NCBI RefSeq assembly: GCF_014190935.1
Contig: NZ_JACHVV010000002.1
Location: 992,001-1,056,000 of the forward strand
Length of the DNA stretch: 64,000 nt
From: Chryseomonas sp014190935
GTDB taxonomy: Bacteria; Pseudomonadota; Gammaproteobacteria; Pseudomonadales; Pseudomonadaceae
Direction of reading: 5' to 3'
The notes under the pieces: model-generated
Seen by the model: the letters and a program-made list of their open reading frames with translations, nothing else
Told to the model about the DNA's origin: nothing
Databases searched by the model: none
Program-made: the position numbers and the translations under genes
Shown here: positions 23,387 through 32,189 of the stretch, piece by piece
Layout: each line of letters begins with the position of its first letter
How positions within the stretch are numbered: position 1 is the stretch's first letter

Positions 23387-25116
23387 TGGCTGGCCTCCTC
23401 CGCCTGTTGCAGATTCCACAGTCGGGCATAGAGGCCACCGGCGGCGAGCAGCTCGCCGTGACGGCCCCGCTCCACCAGGCTGCCCTGGTCGAGCACGATG
23501 ATCTCGTCGGCGTGCTGCACGGCCGAGAGCCGGTGGCTGACGATCAGGGTGGTACGCCCCTGCAGCCCGGCCAGCGTCTTCAGCAGGCGGGCTTCGGTGG
23601 CGGTATCCACTGCCGAGAGGGTGTCGTCCAGCAGCAGGATGGGCGCCGGCGAGAGCAGCGCCCGCGCCAGGGCCACCCGCTGGCGCTGACCACCGGAGAG
23701 GGTCAGGCCGCGCTCCCCCACCGGCGTATCCAGCCCTTGCGGCAGGGCCGCCAGGTCGGTGGCGAAGGCGGCGGCGTCCAGGGCTTCGCGGATCTCCCCG
23801 GCGGTGGCATCGGGGCGACTGAGGGCGACGTTCTCGCCCAAGGTGCGGGCGAACAGGAAGGGATCCTGGGGCACATAGGCGAACTGGGCGCGCAGATCGC
23901 CCAGGCGATATTCCTCCAGCGGCACTCCGCCCAGGCGGATGCAGCCCTGCTCCAGCGGAAACTGGCGCAAGAGCAGGCGCAGCAGGGTGCTCTTGCCGCT
24001 GCCGGTGGCGCCGACGATGCCCAGGGTATCGCCAGCGGGTAGATCTATGACCACGTCCTGCAAGGCCGGTTGACGCGCCTGGGGATAGGTGAACGCCGGA
24101 ATATAGACCGACAGATCGGCCTGGTCCGGTGGCGTCTGGGTGCCCTCGTCACGGATGCGCTCGGTGACGGCGAACACCTCTTCCAGCCGGCGGGCCCCGG
24201 CCTCGCCCCGCTGCAGCAGGTTGAAGCACCAGCCGATGGCGAACATCGGCCAGATCAGCTGCACCAGATAGAGGCTGAAGCTGGTCAGCTGGCCGAGGGT
24301 GATATGGCCGTCGAGATAGCGCCAGCTGCCCATGACCAGGGTCAGCAGGGTGGCGAGACTCAGGGCGACGAAGATGATCGGCTCGTAGCGCGCCTCGGTG
24401 CGCTGCACCTGGTAGTCGGCCTTGGCCACGCTGCGGGCGCGGGCGTCGAAGTCGTCCAGCTCGGCTTCGATCAGGGCGTGCTGGCGCAGCATGCGCAGGC
24501 CGCTCAAGGCTTCCTGGGTACGGTCGTTGAGCGCGGAAAAGCCGGCCAGCGCCAGGCCGAAGCGCTGCTGCACCCGCCGCGCCACCCGATAGAAGCCCCA
24601 GGCCATGAAGGGAAAGGGCAACAGCGCCAGGGCAGCCAGGGGCGCATCGATGCCGATGAACATGGCCAGCAGTACCAGCAGCAGGGTCAGCATGCCGTCG
24701 AAACTGGCCAGCACCCCTTCGCCGGCGGCGGTCTCCACGGCGTCGATGTCCTGGGTCGCGCGGGCCAGCAGGTCACCGGTGCGACTGGACTGGAAGAAGC
24801 CGGGGTCCAGCCGCGCCAGCTTGGCGAAGAAGGCGTCGCGCAACTCCACCCCGACCTGGTAGGAGGTGCCGAACAACCGCACCCGCCATTGATAGCGGAG
24901 CACATAGAGGCCACAGCCGACCGCCACGATCAGGGCGACGCGCCAGAGCAGGCCGGTCTGATCCAGCTCGCCGGCGCGCAGGGCGTCGATGGCCTTGCCG
25001 ATCCACCAGGGCAGCGTCAGGTTGAGCAGGCCGACGCCCAGCAGGCAGAGGATGGCAGTCCCGTAGGCACTCCGTTGGCGCAGGAAGAAATCACGCAACA
25101 ACCGCCACAACGCCAT
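23383..25116 (-). CDS. mdlA: ABC exporter half-transporter, MdlA-like
   Basis: 577 residues. Membrane domain (about 15-300) then nucleotide-binding domain with Walker A GATGSGKST and canonical signature LSGGQRQR, but Walker B is ILLLDDTLSAVD, so the catalytic glutamate is Asp. With the LSTGE signature of the partner this gives one canonical and one degenerate ATP site, as in other heterodimeric exporters. It is the first gene of the two-gene unit and diverges from thiD, with 179 bp between. Confidence 0.9.
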   Translation of the reverse strand: MALWRLLRDFFLRQRSAYGTAILCLLGVGLLNLTLPWWIGKAIDALRAGELDQTGLLWRVALIVAVGCGLYVLRYQWRVRLFGTSYQVGVELRDAFFAKLARLDPGFFQSSRTGDLLARATQDIDAVETAAGEGVLASFDGMLTLLLVLLAMFIGIDAPLAALALLPFPFMAWGFYRVARRVQQRFGLALAGFSALNDRTQEALSGLRMLRQHALIEAELDDFDARARSVAKADYQVQRTEARYEPIIFVALSLATLLTLVMGSWRYLDGHITLGQLTSFSLYLVQLIWPMFAIGWCFNLLQRGEAGARRLEEVFAVTERIRDEGTQTPPDQADLSVYIPAFTYPQARQPALQDVVIDLPAGDTLGIVGATGSGKSTLLRLLLRQFPLEQGCIRLGGVPLEEYRLGDLRAQFAYVPQDPFLFARTLGENVALSRPDATAGEIREALDAAAFATDLAALPQGLDTPVGERGLTLSGGQRQRVALARALLSPAPILLLDDTLSAVDTATEARLLKTLAGLQGRTTLIVSHRLSAVQHADEIIVLDQGSLVERGRHGELLAAGGLYARLWNLQQAEEASQ

Positions 25117-25233
25117 AGAACCGCCTTACCCGAGCAAAGGTGCAGTATATCGGCTACCCAACCGGCAGCGGAGTTCCTTCGTCCCGATCCGGGTCCCATG
25201 TCAACGGGTGGCGCAGGGCGCGAGGTCGTTGTA

Positions 25234-25256
25234 GGGTGCCACTCCCTGCGGCACCC
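25234..25256 (+). other. Hairpin in the thiD leader
   Basis: GGGTGCC and GGCACCC pair around a 9-base loop, followed by a pyrimidine-rich tract (CCCCTTTTCCCTTT) just before the thiD start. It is too short for a TPP riboswitch and lacks a THI box. It may be a weak terminator or attenuator, but could be chance. Confidence 0.3.
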
Positions 25257-25295
25257 GGCCGCTGCGCCCCTTTTCCCTTTGCTAGGCTGACGCCC

Positions 25296-26093
25296 ATGAC
25301 CCTCGAACCCCAACGTCCTGTCGTCCTCTGCCTGTCCGGCCACGATCCGAGTGGCGGCGCCGGTCTGCAGGCCGACATCGAAGCCCTGCTCGCCCAGGGC
25401 TGCCATGCCGCCCCGGCGGTCACTGCCCTGACCGTGCAGGACACCGTCGACGTGCGCGACTTCCGGGTGCTGGATCGCGAGTGGGTACTGGCCCAGGCCC
25501 GGGCGATCATCGCCGACCTGCCGGTGGCGGCGGTCAAGCTGGGCATGCTCGGTTCGGTGGAGATGGTCGAGACGGTTCTGGAGATCATGGAGTCTCTGCC
25601 GGGCGTACCCCTGGTCTGCGATCCGGTGCTGCGCGCCGGTGGCGGCGGCGCCCTGGGCAAGGACGAGGTCGGCTACGCCATCCGCGAACGGCTGCTGCCG
25701 CGCGCCACCATCGCCACCCCCAATCTGCCCGAGGCGCGCATCCTCGCCGAGTTGCCCGAAGGCACCCCGGAGCAGTGCGCCGAGCGCCTGCTGCCCTTCT
25801 GCGCCCACCTGCTGATCACCGGCGGCCATGGCGAGGAACACGAGGTGCACAACCGTCTCTATGACCGTGCCGGCGGCTGCGAGACCCATATTTGCCAACG
25901 CCTGCCCGGCAGCTATCACGGCTCCGGCTGCACCCTGGCCAGTACCCTGGCTGGGCGCCTGGCCCTCGGCGAAGCCCTGCCCAGCGCGGTGCGCAGCGCC
26001 CTGGACTATACCTGGCGCACCCTGAGGGACGCCGAGCGCCCCGGTCGCGGTCAGTACGTACCGCGCCGCCTGCCGCTGGACTTCTGCTCATGA
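25296..26093 (+). CDS. thiD: Hydroxymethylpyrimidine/phosphomethylpyrimidine kinase
   Basis: 265 residues. Ribokinase-like fold with GHDPSGGAGLQADI at the N terminus, MLGS and CDPVLRAGGGG, and the anion-hole/catalytic block YHGSGCTLAS. It phosphorylates HMP and HMP-P to HMP-PP for thiamine synthesis. The start at 25296 is ATG with a weak GGCTGA upstream. Its stop overlaps the thiE start (ATGA), so the genes are translationally coupled. Confidence 0.95.
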   Translation: MTLEPQRPVVLCLSGHDPSGGAGLQADIEALLAQGCHAAPAVTALTVQDTVDVRDFRVLDREWVLAQARAIIADLPVAAVKLGMLGSVEMVETVLEIMESLPGVPLVCDPVLRAGGGGALGKDEVGYAIRERLLPRATIATPNLPEARILAELPEGTPEQCAERLLPFCAHLLITGGHGEEHEVHNRLYDRAGGCETHICQRLPGSYHGSGCTLASTLAGRLALGEALPSAVRSALDYTWRTLRDAERPGRGQYVPRRLPLDFCS

Positions 26094-26719
26094 GCCCCCT
26101 GCGCGGCCTCTATGCCATCACCGACAGCGCCCTGCTCGCCGAGGGTCGCCTGCTGCCCTATGTCGAAGCCGCGCTGCAAGGCGGCGCCCGGCTGGTGCAG
26201 TACCGCGACAAGTCAGGCGACGCCAGCCGCCGCCAGGACGAAGCCGCTGCCCTGGCCGAGCTCTGCCGCCAGCATGGCGCCCAGCTGATCATCAATGACG
26301 ACCTCGCCCTGGCTCGCCAGCTGGGCGTCGGCCTGCACCTGGGCCAGGAAGACGGCTCCCTGGCCGCGGCCCGCGCCGAACTGGGGGCGGACGCGCTACT
26401 CGGCGGCACCTGCCACGCCAGCCTGGAACTGGCCGAGGCCGCGGCCCAGGCTGGCGTCAGCTATCTGGCCTTCGGTCGTTTCTTCGCCTCCAGCACCAAG
26501 CCGAATGCTCCGCCGGCGCCCCTGGAATTGCTCGACCAGGCCCGCAGCCGCTTCGCCCTGCCGGTCTGCGCCATCGGCGGTGTCACCCTGGACAACGCCC
26601 CGCACCTGCTCGACCACGGCGTCGATCTGCTCGCCGTCGTCCACAGCCTGTTTTCCGCCGCCAGCGCGGGCGAAGTGGAGCGCCGTGCGCGCGCCTTCGC
26701 CCAGCTGTTCGCGGCCTGA
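26090..26719 (+). CDS. thiE: Thiamine-phosphate synthase
   Basis: 209 residues, normal length. TIM-barrel enzyme with LYAITD at the start, VQYRDK, LIINDD, VGLHLGQED, LGGTCHAS, YLAFGRFFASSTK and CAIGGV. It joins HMP-PP and thiazole phosphate to make thiamine phosphate. It lies between thiD (4-bp overlap) and hemL (20-bp gap with AAGGAG), an order also present in P. aeruginosa. Confidence 0.95.
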   Translation: MSPLRGLYAITDSALLAEGRLLPYVEAALQGGARLVQYRDKSGDASRRQDEAAALAELCRQHGAQLIINDDLALARQLGVGLHLGQEDGSLAAARAELGADALLGGTCHASLELAEAAAQAGVSYLAFGRFFASSTKPNAPPAPLELLDQARSRFALPVCAIGGVTLDNAPHLLDHGVDLLAVVHSLFSAASAGEVERRARAFAQLFAA

Positions 26720-26739
26720 TCCCGTTCAAGGAGACCCCT

Positions 26740-28026
26740 ATGTCCCGCTCTGCACAACTCTTCGACCAAGCCCAGCGCCACATCCCCGGTGGCGTCAACT
26801 CGCCGGTCCGCGCCTTCAAGAGCGTCGGCGGCACGCCGCTGTTCTTCAAGCACGCCCAGGGCGCCTACATCGTCGACGAGGATGACAAGCGCTATGTCGA
26901 CTACGTCGGTTCCTGGGGTCCGATGATCCTCGGCCACAGTCATCCGGACGTGCTCGACGCCGTGCGCCGCCAGCTGGAACACGGCCTCTCCTATGGCGCG
27001 CCGACCGCCCTGGAAACCACCATGGCCGACCTCATCTGCGAGATCGTGCCGTCCATGGAAATGGTGCGCATGGTCAGCTCCGGCACCGAGGCCACCATGA
27101 GCGCCATCCGCCTGGCGCGTGGCTACACCGGGCGCGACACCATCATCAAGTTCGAGGGCTGCTACCACGGCCACTCCGACAGCCTGCTGGTCAAGGCCGG
27201 CTCCGGCGCCCTGACCCTGGGCGTGCCCAGCTCCCCCGGCGTGCCGGCGGCCTTCGCCCAGCACACCCTGACCCTGGCCTACAACGACCTGGGCGAAGTG
27301 GAGGAAACCCTGGCGAACGTCGGCGACCAGATCGCCTGCATCATCGTCGAGCCGGTGGCCGGCAACATGAACTGCGTGCCGCCGGCGCCGGGTTTCCTGG
27401 AAGGACTGCGCAGCCTCTGTGATCGCTATGGCGTGGTGCTGATCTTCGATGAGGTCATGACCGGCTTCCGCGTCGCCCTGGGTGGCGCCCAGGCGCACTA
27501 CGGCATCCGTCCGGACCTCACCACCTTCGGCAAGATCGTCGGTGGCGGCATGCCGGTGGGCTGCTTTGGCGGCAAGCGCGAGATCATGGAAAAGATCGCC
27601 CCGCTCGGCCCGGTCTACCAGGCCGGCACCCTCTCGGGCAATCCGCTGGCCATGGCCGCCGGCCTCACCACCCTGCAACTGATCCGCCGCCCCGGCTTCC
27701 ACGCCGAGCTGACCGACTACACCACGCGCATGCTGCAGGGCCTGCAGGACCGCGCCGACGCCGCGGGCGTGCCCTTCGTCACCACCCAGGCGGGCGGGAT
27801 GTTCGGTCTCTACTTCAGCGGCGCCGAAGACATCGTCACCTTCAGCGATGTCATGTCCAGCGACAGCGAGAGGTTCAAGCGCTTCTTCCACCTGATGCTG
27901 GACGGTGGCGTCTACCTGGCGCCCAGCGCCTTCGAGGCCGGCTTCACCTCCATCGCCCATGGCGACGAGGAATTGCGCATCACCCTGGACGCCGCCGAGC
28001 GCGCCTTCGCCACCTTCAAGGACTAG
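26740..28026 (+). CDS. hemL: Glutamate-1-semialdehyde 2,1-aminomutase
   Basis: 428 residues. Fold-type I PLP enzyme with PGGVNSPVRAF, SSGTEATMSAIRLAR, KFEGCYHGHSD, the PLP lysine K265 in TFGKIVGGGMPVG and GTLSGNPLAMAAG. It converts glutamate-1-semialdehyde to 5-aminolevulinate for haem synthesis by the C5 route. It is third in the thiD-thiE-hemL unit and is followed by a hairpin. Confidence 0.97.
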   Translation: MSRSAQLFDQAQRHIPGGVNSPVRAFKSVGGTPLFFKHAQGAYIVDEDDKRYVDYVGSWGPMILGHSHPDVLDAVRRQLEHGLSYGAPTALETTMADLICEIVPSMEMVRMVSSGTEATMSAIRLARGYTGRDTIIKFEGCYHGHSDSLLVKAGSGALTLGVPSSPGVPAAFAQHTLTLAYNDLGEVEETLANVGDQIACIIVEPVAGNMNCVPPAPGFLEGLRSLCDRYGVVLIFDEVMTGFRVALGGAQAHYGIRPDLTTFGKIVGGGMPVGCFGGKREIMEKIAPLGPVYQAGTLSGNPLAMAAGLTTLQLIRRPGFHAELTDYTTRMLQGLQDRADAAGVPFVTTQAGGMFGLYFSGAEDIVTFSDVMSSDSERFKRFFHLMLDGGVYLAPSAFEAGFTSIAHGDEELRITLDAAERAFATFKD

Positions 28027-28060
28027 GTGTCATTCGTCTCGCTTGCGGAACCTCTCTGCC

Positions 28061-28094
28061 ACGCCGGCCTCACACCTAGTTGAGTGGCCGGCGT
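28061..28094 (+). terminator. Hairpin after hemL
   Basis: A 9-bp perfect stem, ACGCCGGCC / GGCCGGCGT, with a 16-base loop lies 35 bp past the hemL stop. It is not followed by a clean T-run (AAAAAAG occurs instead), so termination efficiency is uncertain. Confidence 0.5.
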
Positions 28095-28223
28095 CACAGG
28101 TAAAAAAGTTCCGCCGTTGCGCGTAAAGGTTTTGAAAGCGTGCGTCGGCTTGACCCATAATGAGATGTCGGCGCGTTTCGCCGACCGGGTTCTCTGAACC
28201 TGCCTCGCTTGTGGAGGCGCTTC

Positions 28224-28769
28224 ATGCACCGCGCTGGCCGTACCCTGTGCGCAGCCCTGATTCTGATGCCCCTGGTCGCCCTGGCCGGAGGCAATTCGCT
28301 GCTCGTCCCCAGCACCAGCCGTTGCAACCTGAATCTGGCCAACGAAGCCCTGGCGCAGGCGATCGCCCGCTGCCAGCAGATCGCCCACGACGGCGATTCC
28401 CAGGCGCAGTACGAACTCGGCGACTTCTACTACGAAGGCAAGCAGACGCCCAAAGATCTCAACCAGGCGCGCCAGTGGTTCGAGCAGGCTTCGCTCAAGG
28501 GCAATGCCGATGCGCAGAATCGCCTCGGCAACATGTTCTTTCGTGGCGAGGGCGTACCGCCCAACAACATCCAGGCCTACATCGTGCTGAAGATGGCCGC
28601 CATCAATGGCAACGACGAAGCCATGGACACCGCCGATCTGGTCAGCGCCCAGATGCGCCGTGACGAGCTGGAGATGGCCACCCAGGTGCTGGGCCAGATC
28701 TTCCGCGACTATCTGCAGGACATGCAGACCGCGGGCAACCTCAATCCCTTCCAGCCGCCGCAGAACTGA
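28224..28769 (+). CDS. Exported Sel1/TPR-like repeat protein
   Basis: 181 residues. A signal peptide (TLCAALILMPLVALAGG) is followed by Sel1-type helical repeats (AQYELGDFYYEGKQTPKDLN and AQNRLGNMFFRGEGVPPNNI), which mediate protein contacts. The ATG at 28224 has GGAGG seven bases upstream; an in-frame TTG at 28209 is less likely. It corresponds in position to P. aeruginosa PA3978. Role unknown; a periplasmic scaffold is inferred. Confidence 0.85.
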   Translation: MHRAGRTLCAALILMPLVALAGGNSLLVPSTSRCNLNLANEALAQAIARCQQIAHDGDSQAQYELGDFYYEGKQTPKDLNQARQWFEQASLKGNADAQNRLGNMFFRGEGVPPNNIQAYIVLKMAAINGNDEAMDTADLVSAQMRRDELEMATQVLGQIFRDYLQDMQTAGNLNPFQPPQN

Positions 28770-28781
28770 CGACGTACGCGG

Positions 28782-29117
28782 TCAGGGCTTGTCGGGCATC
28801 GGCATGGGAAACGGCATGACATTGGTGCCGCCCTTGGCCTCGCTGATCTTGGGCTGGCCCAGACGCTCCACCTCGTCGATGCGGATGATCGAATGCATGG
28901 GCACGAAGCTGCGCACCACGCCTTCGAATTGCGCCTTGAGCTTTTCCTCGCTCGGATCCACCACCACCTGGGTGCGCTCGCCGAACACCAGCTCCTCGAT
29001 CTCCAGGAAGCCCCAGAGATCGCTCTGGAAGATCTGCTTGGCGTAGATCTCGAAGACCTGACCCTGGTTGACGAAGATGACCTTGTAGATGGCCGGCTTG
29101 CTGGGGGATGAGCTCAT
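28782..29117 (-). CDS. DUF1820-family conserved protein
   Basis: 111 residues with the family core IYKVIFVNQGQVFEIYAKQI, FLEIEELVFGERTQVVVDPSEEKL and SFVPMHSIIRIDEVE. Usually described as an RNA-binding-like protein, but no function is established that I know of. ATG 29117 is chosen by alignment with family starts; no clear ribosome site is visible, and another ATG at 29159 would add 14 residues. It is convergent with the Sel1 gene. Confidence 0.85.
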   Translation of the reverse strand: MSSSPSKPAIYKVIFVNQGQVFEIYAKQIFQSDLWGFLEIEELVFGERTQVVVDPSEEKLKAQFEGVVRSFVPMHSIIRIDEVERLGQPKISEAKGGTNVMPFPMPMPDKP

Positions 29118-29181
29118 GGCGGAGGCGGGTTTCGACGGTGAAAAGAGGGCGGCGAGCATAGCATGCCGGCCGCGATTCCCG

Positions 29182-30105
29182 TCAGCCGTCGCCAGGGGTT
29201 TCCAGCCAGGCGCGCTCGGCGACCACCGCGCTCACCCAGTCGATGAAGACCCGCAACTTGGCGCTGACGTGACGGTTGGGCGCGAAGGCCAGATACAGCG
29301 GCATGGGTGCCACCTGCCAGTCCGCAAACAGCCTGACCAGTTCGCCACGGGCGATGGCCGCCACCGCGAGATAGTGCGGCAGGCAGACTACCCCGAGCCC
29401 GGCCTGCCCCGCCGCCAGGCAGGCGTTGCCGTCGTCCACCTCCAGGCTGTGCCGGCTCTGCAGTTCCAGGCGCTCGGCGCCGCGCTGCAGGGCATAGGGA
29501 AAGCCCTTGCCCGCCCCCCAGAGAAACCGCACCACCCGGTGCGGCGCCTCGGCCAGCTCGGCGGGATGAACCGGCGTGCCCTGGGCGGCGAGATAGGCCG
29601 GCGCGGCATAGCAGCCCAGCCGCAGCGCCCCCAATGGCCGAGCCACCAGATACTGCTCGCGGATGCGCCCGCCGCGGATCACGCAATCGACGTTGTCGCC
29701 GATCAGATCCACCTGGCGATCGCTGACGCCCAGCTCGAGCTGGATGTCCGGATAGCGCTGGAGAAAGTCCGGCAGGGCCGGGATCAGGATCAGCCGCGCC
29801 AGCGGACTGGGCACGTCCACCCGCAGGCGCCCGCGGGGCGTGCGGGTGGCCACCGAAAGCCCCGTCTCGGCATCGTCCACCGCCGCCAGCACGCCCAGGC
29901 ACCGCTCGTAGTAGGCCGCACCGTCGGCGGTGACCTGCACCTGCCGGGTGGTGCGATTGAGCAGGCGCACCTGCAGGTGCGCTTCGAGCTGCTGCACCTG
30001 CTGGGTGACGCGGGTGCGGCTGCTGCCGAGGGTCTCGGCTGCGCGAGTGAAGCTGCCGGCTTCCACTACCCGCACGAAGGTCTGCATCGCGGCGAACAGA
30101 TCCAT
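29182..30105 (-). CDS. LysR-family transcriptional regulator
   Basis: 307 residues. N-terminal winged helix-turn-helix (MQTFVRVVEAGSFTRAAETLGSSRTRVTQQVQQLE) and a C-terminal substrate-binding-like domain (about 90-295). It belongs to the CrgA/DmlR-like subgroup. Divergent from the RidA gene, with a perfect 8-bp palindrome in the shared control region, so it likely controls that gene and itself. The pair interrupts the DUF1820-miaB adjacency known from P. aeruginosa, suggesting insertion of an accessory module. Confidence 0.92.
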   Translation of the reverse strand: MDLFAAMQTFVRVVEAGSFTRAAETLGSSRTRVTQQVQQLEAHLQVRLLNRTTRQVQVTADGAAYYERCLGVLAAVDDAETGLSVATRTPRGRLRVDVPSPLARLILIPALPDFLQRYPDIQLELGVSDRQVDLIGDNVDCVIRGGRIREQYLVARPLGALRLGCYAAPAYLAAQGTPVHPAELAEAPHRVVRFLWGAGKGFPYALQRGAERLELQSRHSLEVDDGNACLAAGQAGLGVVCLPHYLAVAAIARGELVRLFADWQVAPMPLYLAFAPNRHVSAKLRVFIDWVSAVVAERAWLETPGDG

Positions 30106-30124
30106 GCCGATTCCTCCACAGGGG

Positions 30125-30147
30125 ATTGTTTGGATTGTACAAACAAT
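30125..30147. promoter_or_regulatory. Palindromic operator between LysR and RidA genes
   Basis: ATTGTTTG-N7-CAAACAAT is a perfect inverted repeat in the 119-bp divergent region, 20 bp from the LysR start codon. Size and placement fit a LysR-type recognition site. Confidence 0.65.
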
Positions 30148-30224
30148 GCTGACCGCCGGACCGGGTTTATCCCCTGGCGGGCGACGCCTAAGGTGGCCCC
30201 ACCCATTTCCACCGGAGCCCCACC

Positions 30225-30629
30225 ATGACCCGCGACGTCGTCTTTCCCGCCCAGCGCCACGCCCTCTACGAACAGCACCGCTATTCGCCGGCCATCCGTT
30301 CCAACGGCTTTCTCTTCGTCTCCGGGCAGGTCGGCAGCCGCGCCGATGGCTCTCCCGAGCCGGAGTTGGAAAACCAGGTCCGCCTGGCCTTCGCCAACCT
30401 CGACGCCGTCCTCGCCGCGGCCGGCGCTTCCTTCGCCGACGTGGTGGACGTCACCCTGTTCATGGTCGATGCCGAAGCCAGCTTCGAACGCATCTGGCCG
30501 GTGCTGCTGGAGCACTGGGGCACGGCGCCCTACCCCACGGTAACCGCGGTCGGCGCCACCTGGCTGGCCGGCTTTCGCTTCGAGATCAAGGTCATCGCCC
30601 GGCTGCCGGAGGGCGCCGCCCAGGCCTAG
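30225..30629 (+). CDS. RidA/YjgF-family protein
   Basis: 134 residues. The conserved FLFVSGQVGS, ANLDAVLAAAGASFADVVDVTLFM and YPTVTAVGATWLAG segments define the RidA superfamily, whose trimeric members deaminate reactive enamine/imine intermediates. The usual catalytic Arg-containing C-terminal segment of true RidA (R-x-x-VEV/I) is replaced by FEIKVIARLP, so it probably belongs to an Rid1-7-type subgroup with a different substrate. Controlled by the divergent LysR regulator, by inference. Confidence 0.88.
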   Translation: MTRDVVFPAQRHALYEQHRYSPAIRSNGFLFVSGQVGSRADGSPEPELENQVRLAFANLDAVLAAAGASFADVVDVTLFMVDAEASFERIWPVLLEHWGTAPYPTVTAVGATWLAGFRFEIKVIARLPEGAAQA

Positions 30630-30715
30630 ACCGACCGCCTTCCGGGCGGCTCTTCCCCGTCCCGAAGGCCATCATTATAATGCGCGGTCCACTCGCCACC
30701 GACTCCCTGCCGCGC

Positions 30716-32089
30716 ATGTCCAAGAAGCTCTATATCGAAACCCATGGCTGCCAGATGAACGAATACGATTCGTCGCGCATGGTCGACCTGCTCGGCGAAC
30801 GGGAGCCGCTGGAAGTCACCCAGAATCCGGCCGAGGCCGATGTCATCCTGCTCAACACCTGCTCGATCCGCGAGAAGGCGCAGGAAAAGGTGTTTTCCCA
30901 GCTCGGTCGCTGGCGCGAACTCAAGCTGGAGAATCCCGACCTGGTGATCGGCGTCGGCGGTTGCGTGGCCAGCCAGGAAGGCGCCGCCATCCGTGACCGC
31001 GCGCCCTATGTCGACGTGGTCTTCGGGCCCCAGACCCTGCATCGCCTGCCGGAGATGATCGACGCCGCACGCACCACCCGGGCGCCCCAGGTGGACATCT
31101 CCTTCCCCGAGATCGAGAAGTTCGATCGCCTGCCCGAGCCGCGCATCGACGGTCCCAGCGCCTTCGTTTCCATCATGGAAGGCTGCAGCAAGTACTGCAC
31201 CTTCTGCGTGGTGCCCTATACCCGTGGCGAAGAGGTCAGCCGGCCGCTGGACGACGTCCTCGCCGAGATCATCCACCTCGCCGAGCACGGCGTGCGCGAG
31301 GTGACCCTGCTGGGCCAGAACGTCAACGGCTATCGCGGCGCCACCGGCGACGGGCGCATCGCCGACTTCGCCGAACTGCTCTATGTGGTGGCGGCTGTGG
31401 ATGGCATCGACCGCATCCGCTACACCACCTCGCACCCGCTGGAATTCTCCGACGCCCTGATCCAGGCCCACGCCGAGATCCCCGAGCTGGTGAAATTCGT
31501 CCACCTGCCGGTGCAGGCCGGTTCGGATCGCATCCTGGCGGCCATGAAGCGCAACCATACGGCGCTGGAATACAAGTCGCGCATCCGCAGGCTCAAGGCG
31601 GCGGTGCCCGACATCTGCATCAGCTCGGACTTCATCGTCGGCTTCCCCGGCGAGACCGAGAAGGACTTTGAGCAGACCATGAAGCTGATCGAGGACGTCG
31701 GTTTCGACTTTTCCTTCTCCTTCATCTACAGCGCCCGCCCCGGCACCCCGGCGGCGGACCTGGTCGACGACACCCCCGACGAGCTCAAGAAGCAGCGCCT
31801 GCAGATCCTGCAGACGCGCATCCACCAGCAGGGCTTCGAGATCAGCCGGCGCATGGCCGGCAGCATCCAGACCATCCTGGTCAGCGATTTCTCCAAGCGC
31901 GATCCCGGCATGCTGCAGGGCCGCACCGAGAACAACCGCATCGTCAACTTCCGCTGCAGCGATGCCAGCCTGATCGGCCAGTTCGTCCAGGTGCACATCG
32001 ACGAGGCCCTGCCGCACTCCCTGCGCGGCACCCTGCTGGCCCCCGTCGCCAGCGGTGCGCGCCCGCCCGTCGCCGTCGCGCTGGCCTGA
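30716..32089 (+). CDS. miaB: tRNA-2-methylthio-N6-dimethylallyladenosine synthase
   Basis: 457 residues. N-terminal UPF0004 domain with iron-sulfur cysteines C12, C49 and C83, radical-SAM motif C157-x3-C161-x2-C164 (EGCSKYCTFC), and C-terminal TRAM domain (about 380-445). It adds the methylthio group at A37 of tRNAs reading UNN codons. ATG 30716 matches family N termini (SKKLYIETHGCQMNEY). A TATAAT at 30675-30680 lies 35 bp upstream, so the message probably has a short leader without a strong Shine-Dalgarno. A hairpin follows at 32102. Confidence 0.95.
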   Translation: MSKKLYIETHGCQMNEYDSSRMVDLLGEREPLEVTQNPAEADVILLNTCSIREKAQEKVFSQLGRWRELKLENPDLVIGVGGCVASQEGAAIRDRAPYVDVVFGPQTLHRLPEMIDAARTTRAPQVDISFPEIEKFDRLPEPRIDGPSAFVSIMEGCSKYCTFCVVPYTRGEEVSRPLDDVLAEIIHLAEHGVREVTLLGQNVNGYRGATGDGRIADFAELLYVVAAVDGIDRIRYTTSHPLEFSDALIQAHAEIPELVKFVHLPVQAGSDRILAAMKRNHTALEYKSRIRRLKAAVPDICISSDFIVGFPGETEKDFEQTMKLIEDVGFDFSFSFIYSARPGTPAADLVDDTPDELKKQRLQILQTRIHQQGFEISRRMAGSIQTILVSDFSKRDPGMLQGRTENNRIVNFRCSDASLIGQFVQVHIDEALPHSLRGTLLAPVASGARPPVAVALA

Positions 32090-32101
32090 TGGATGGTCGC
32101 A

Positions 32102-32123
32102 CGCGCCCTTTGCCAAGGGCGCG
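32102..32123 (+). other. Hairpin between miaB and ybeZ
   Basis: CGCGCCCTT and AAGGGCGCG pair perfectly around TGCC, 12 bp after miaB. No T-run follows, so it may be an RNA processing or stability element rather than a terminator. Confidence 0.45.
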
Positions 32124-32189
32124 ACGCAGGTTACTCTCAAGCTACGTCAAGTTTTCGTAAAGCCAATCCAAAGGGTTTCCCAGCACACC

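Noticed and set aside
25117..25295. TPP riboswitch before thiD-thiE
   Set aside because: Only a 7-bp hairpin is present; no THI-box core sequences were found and the leader is too short.
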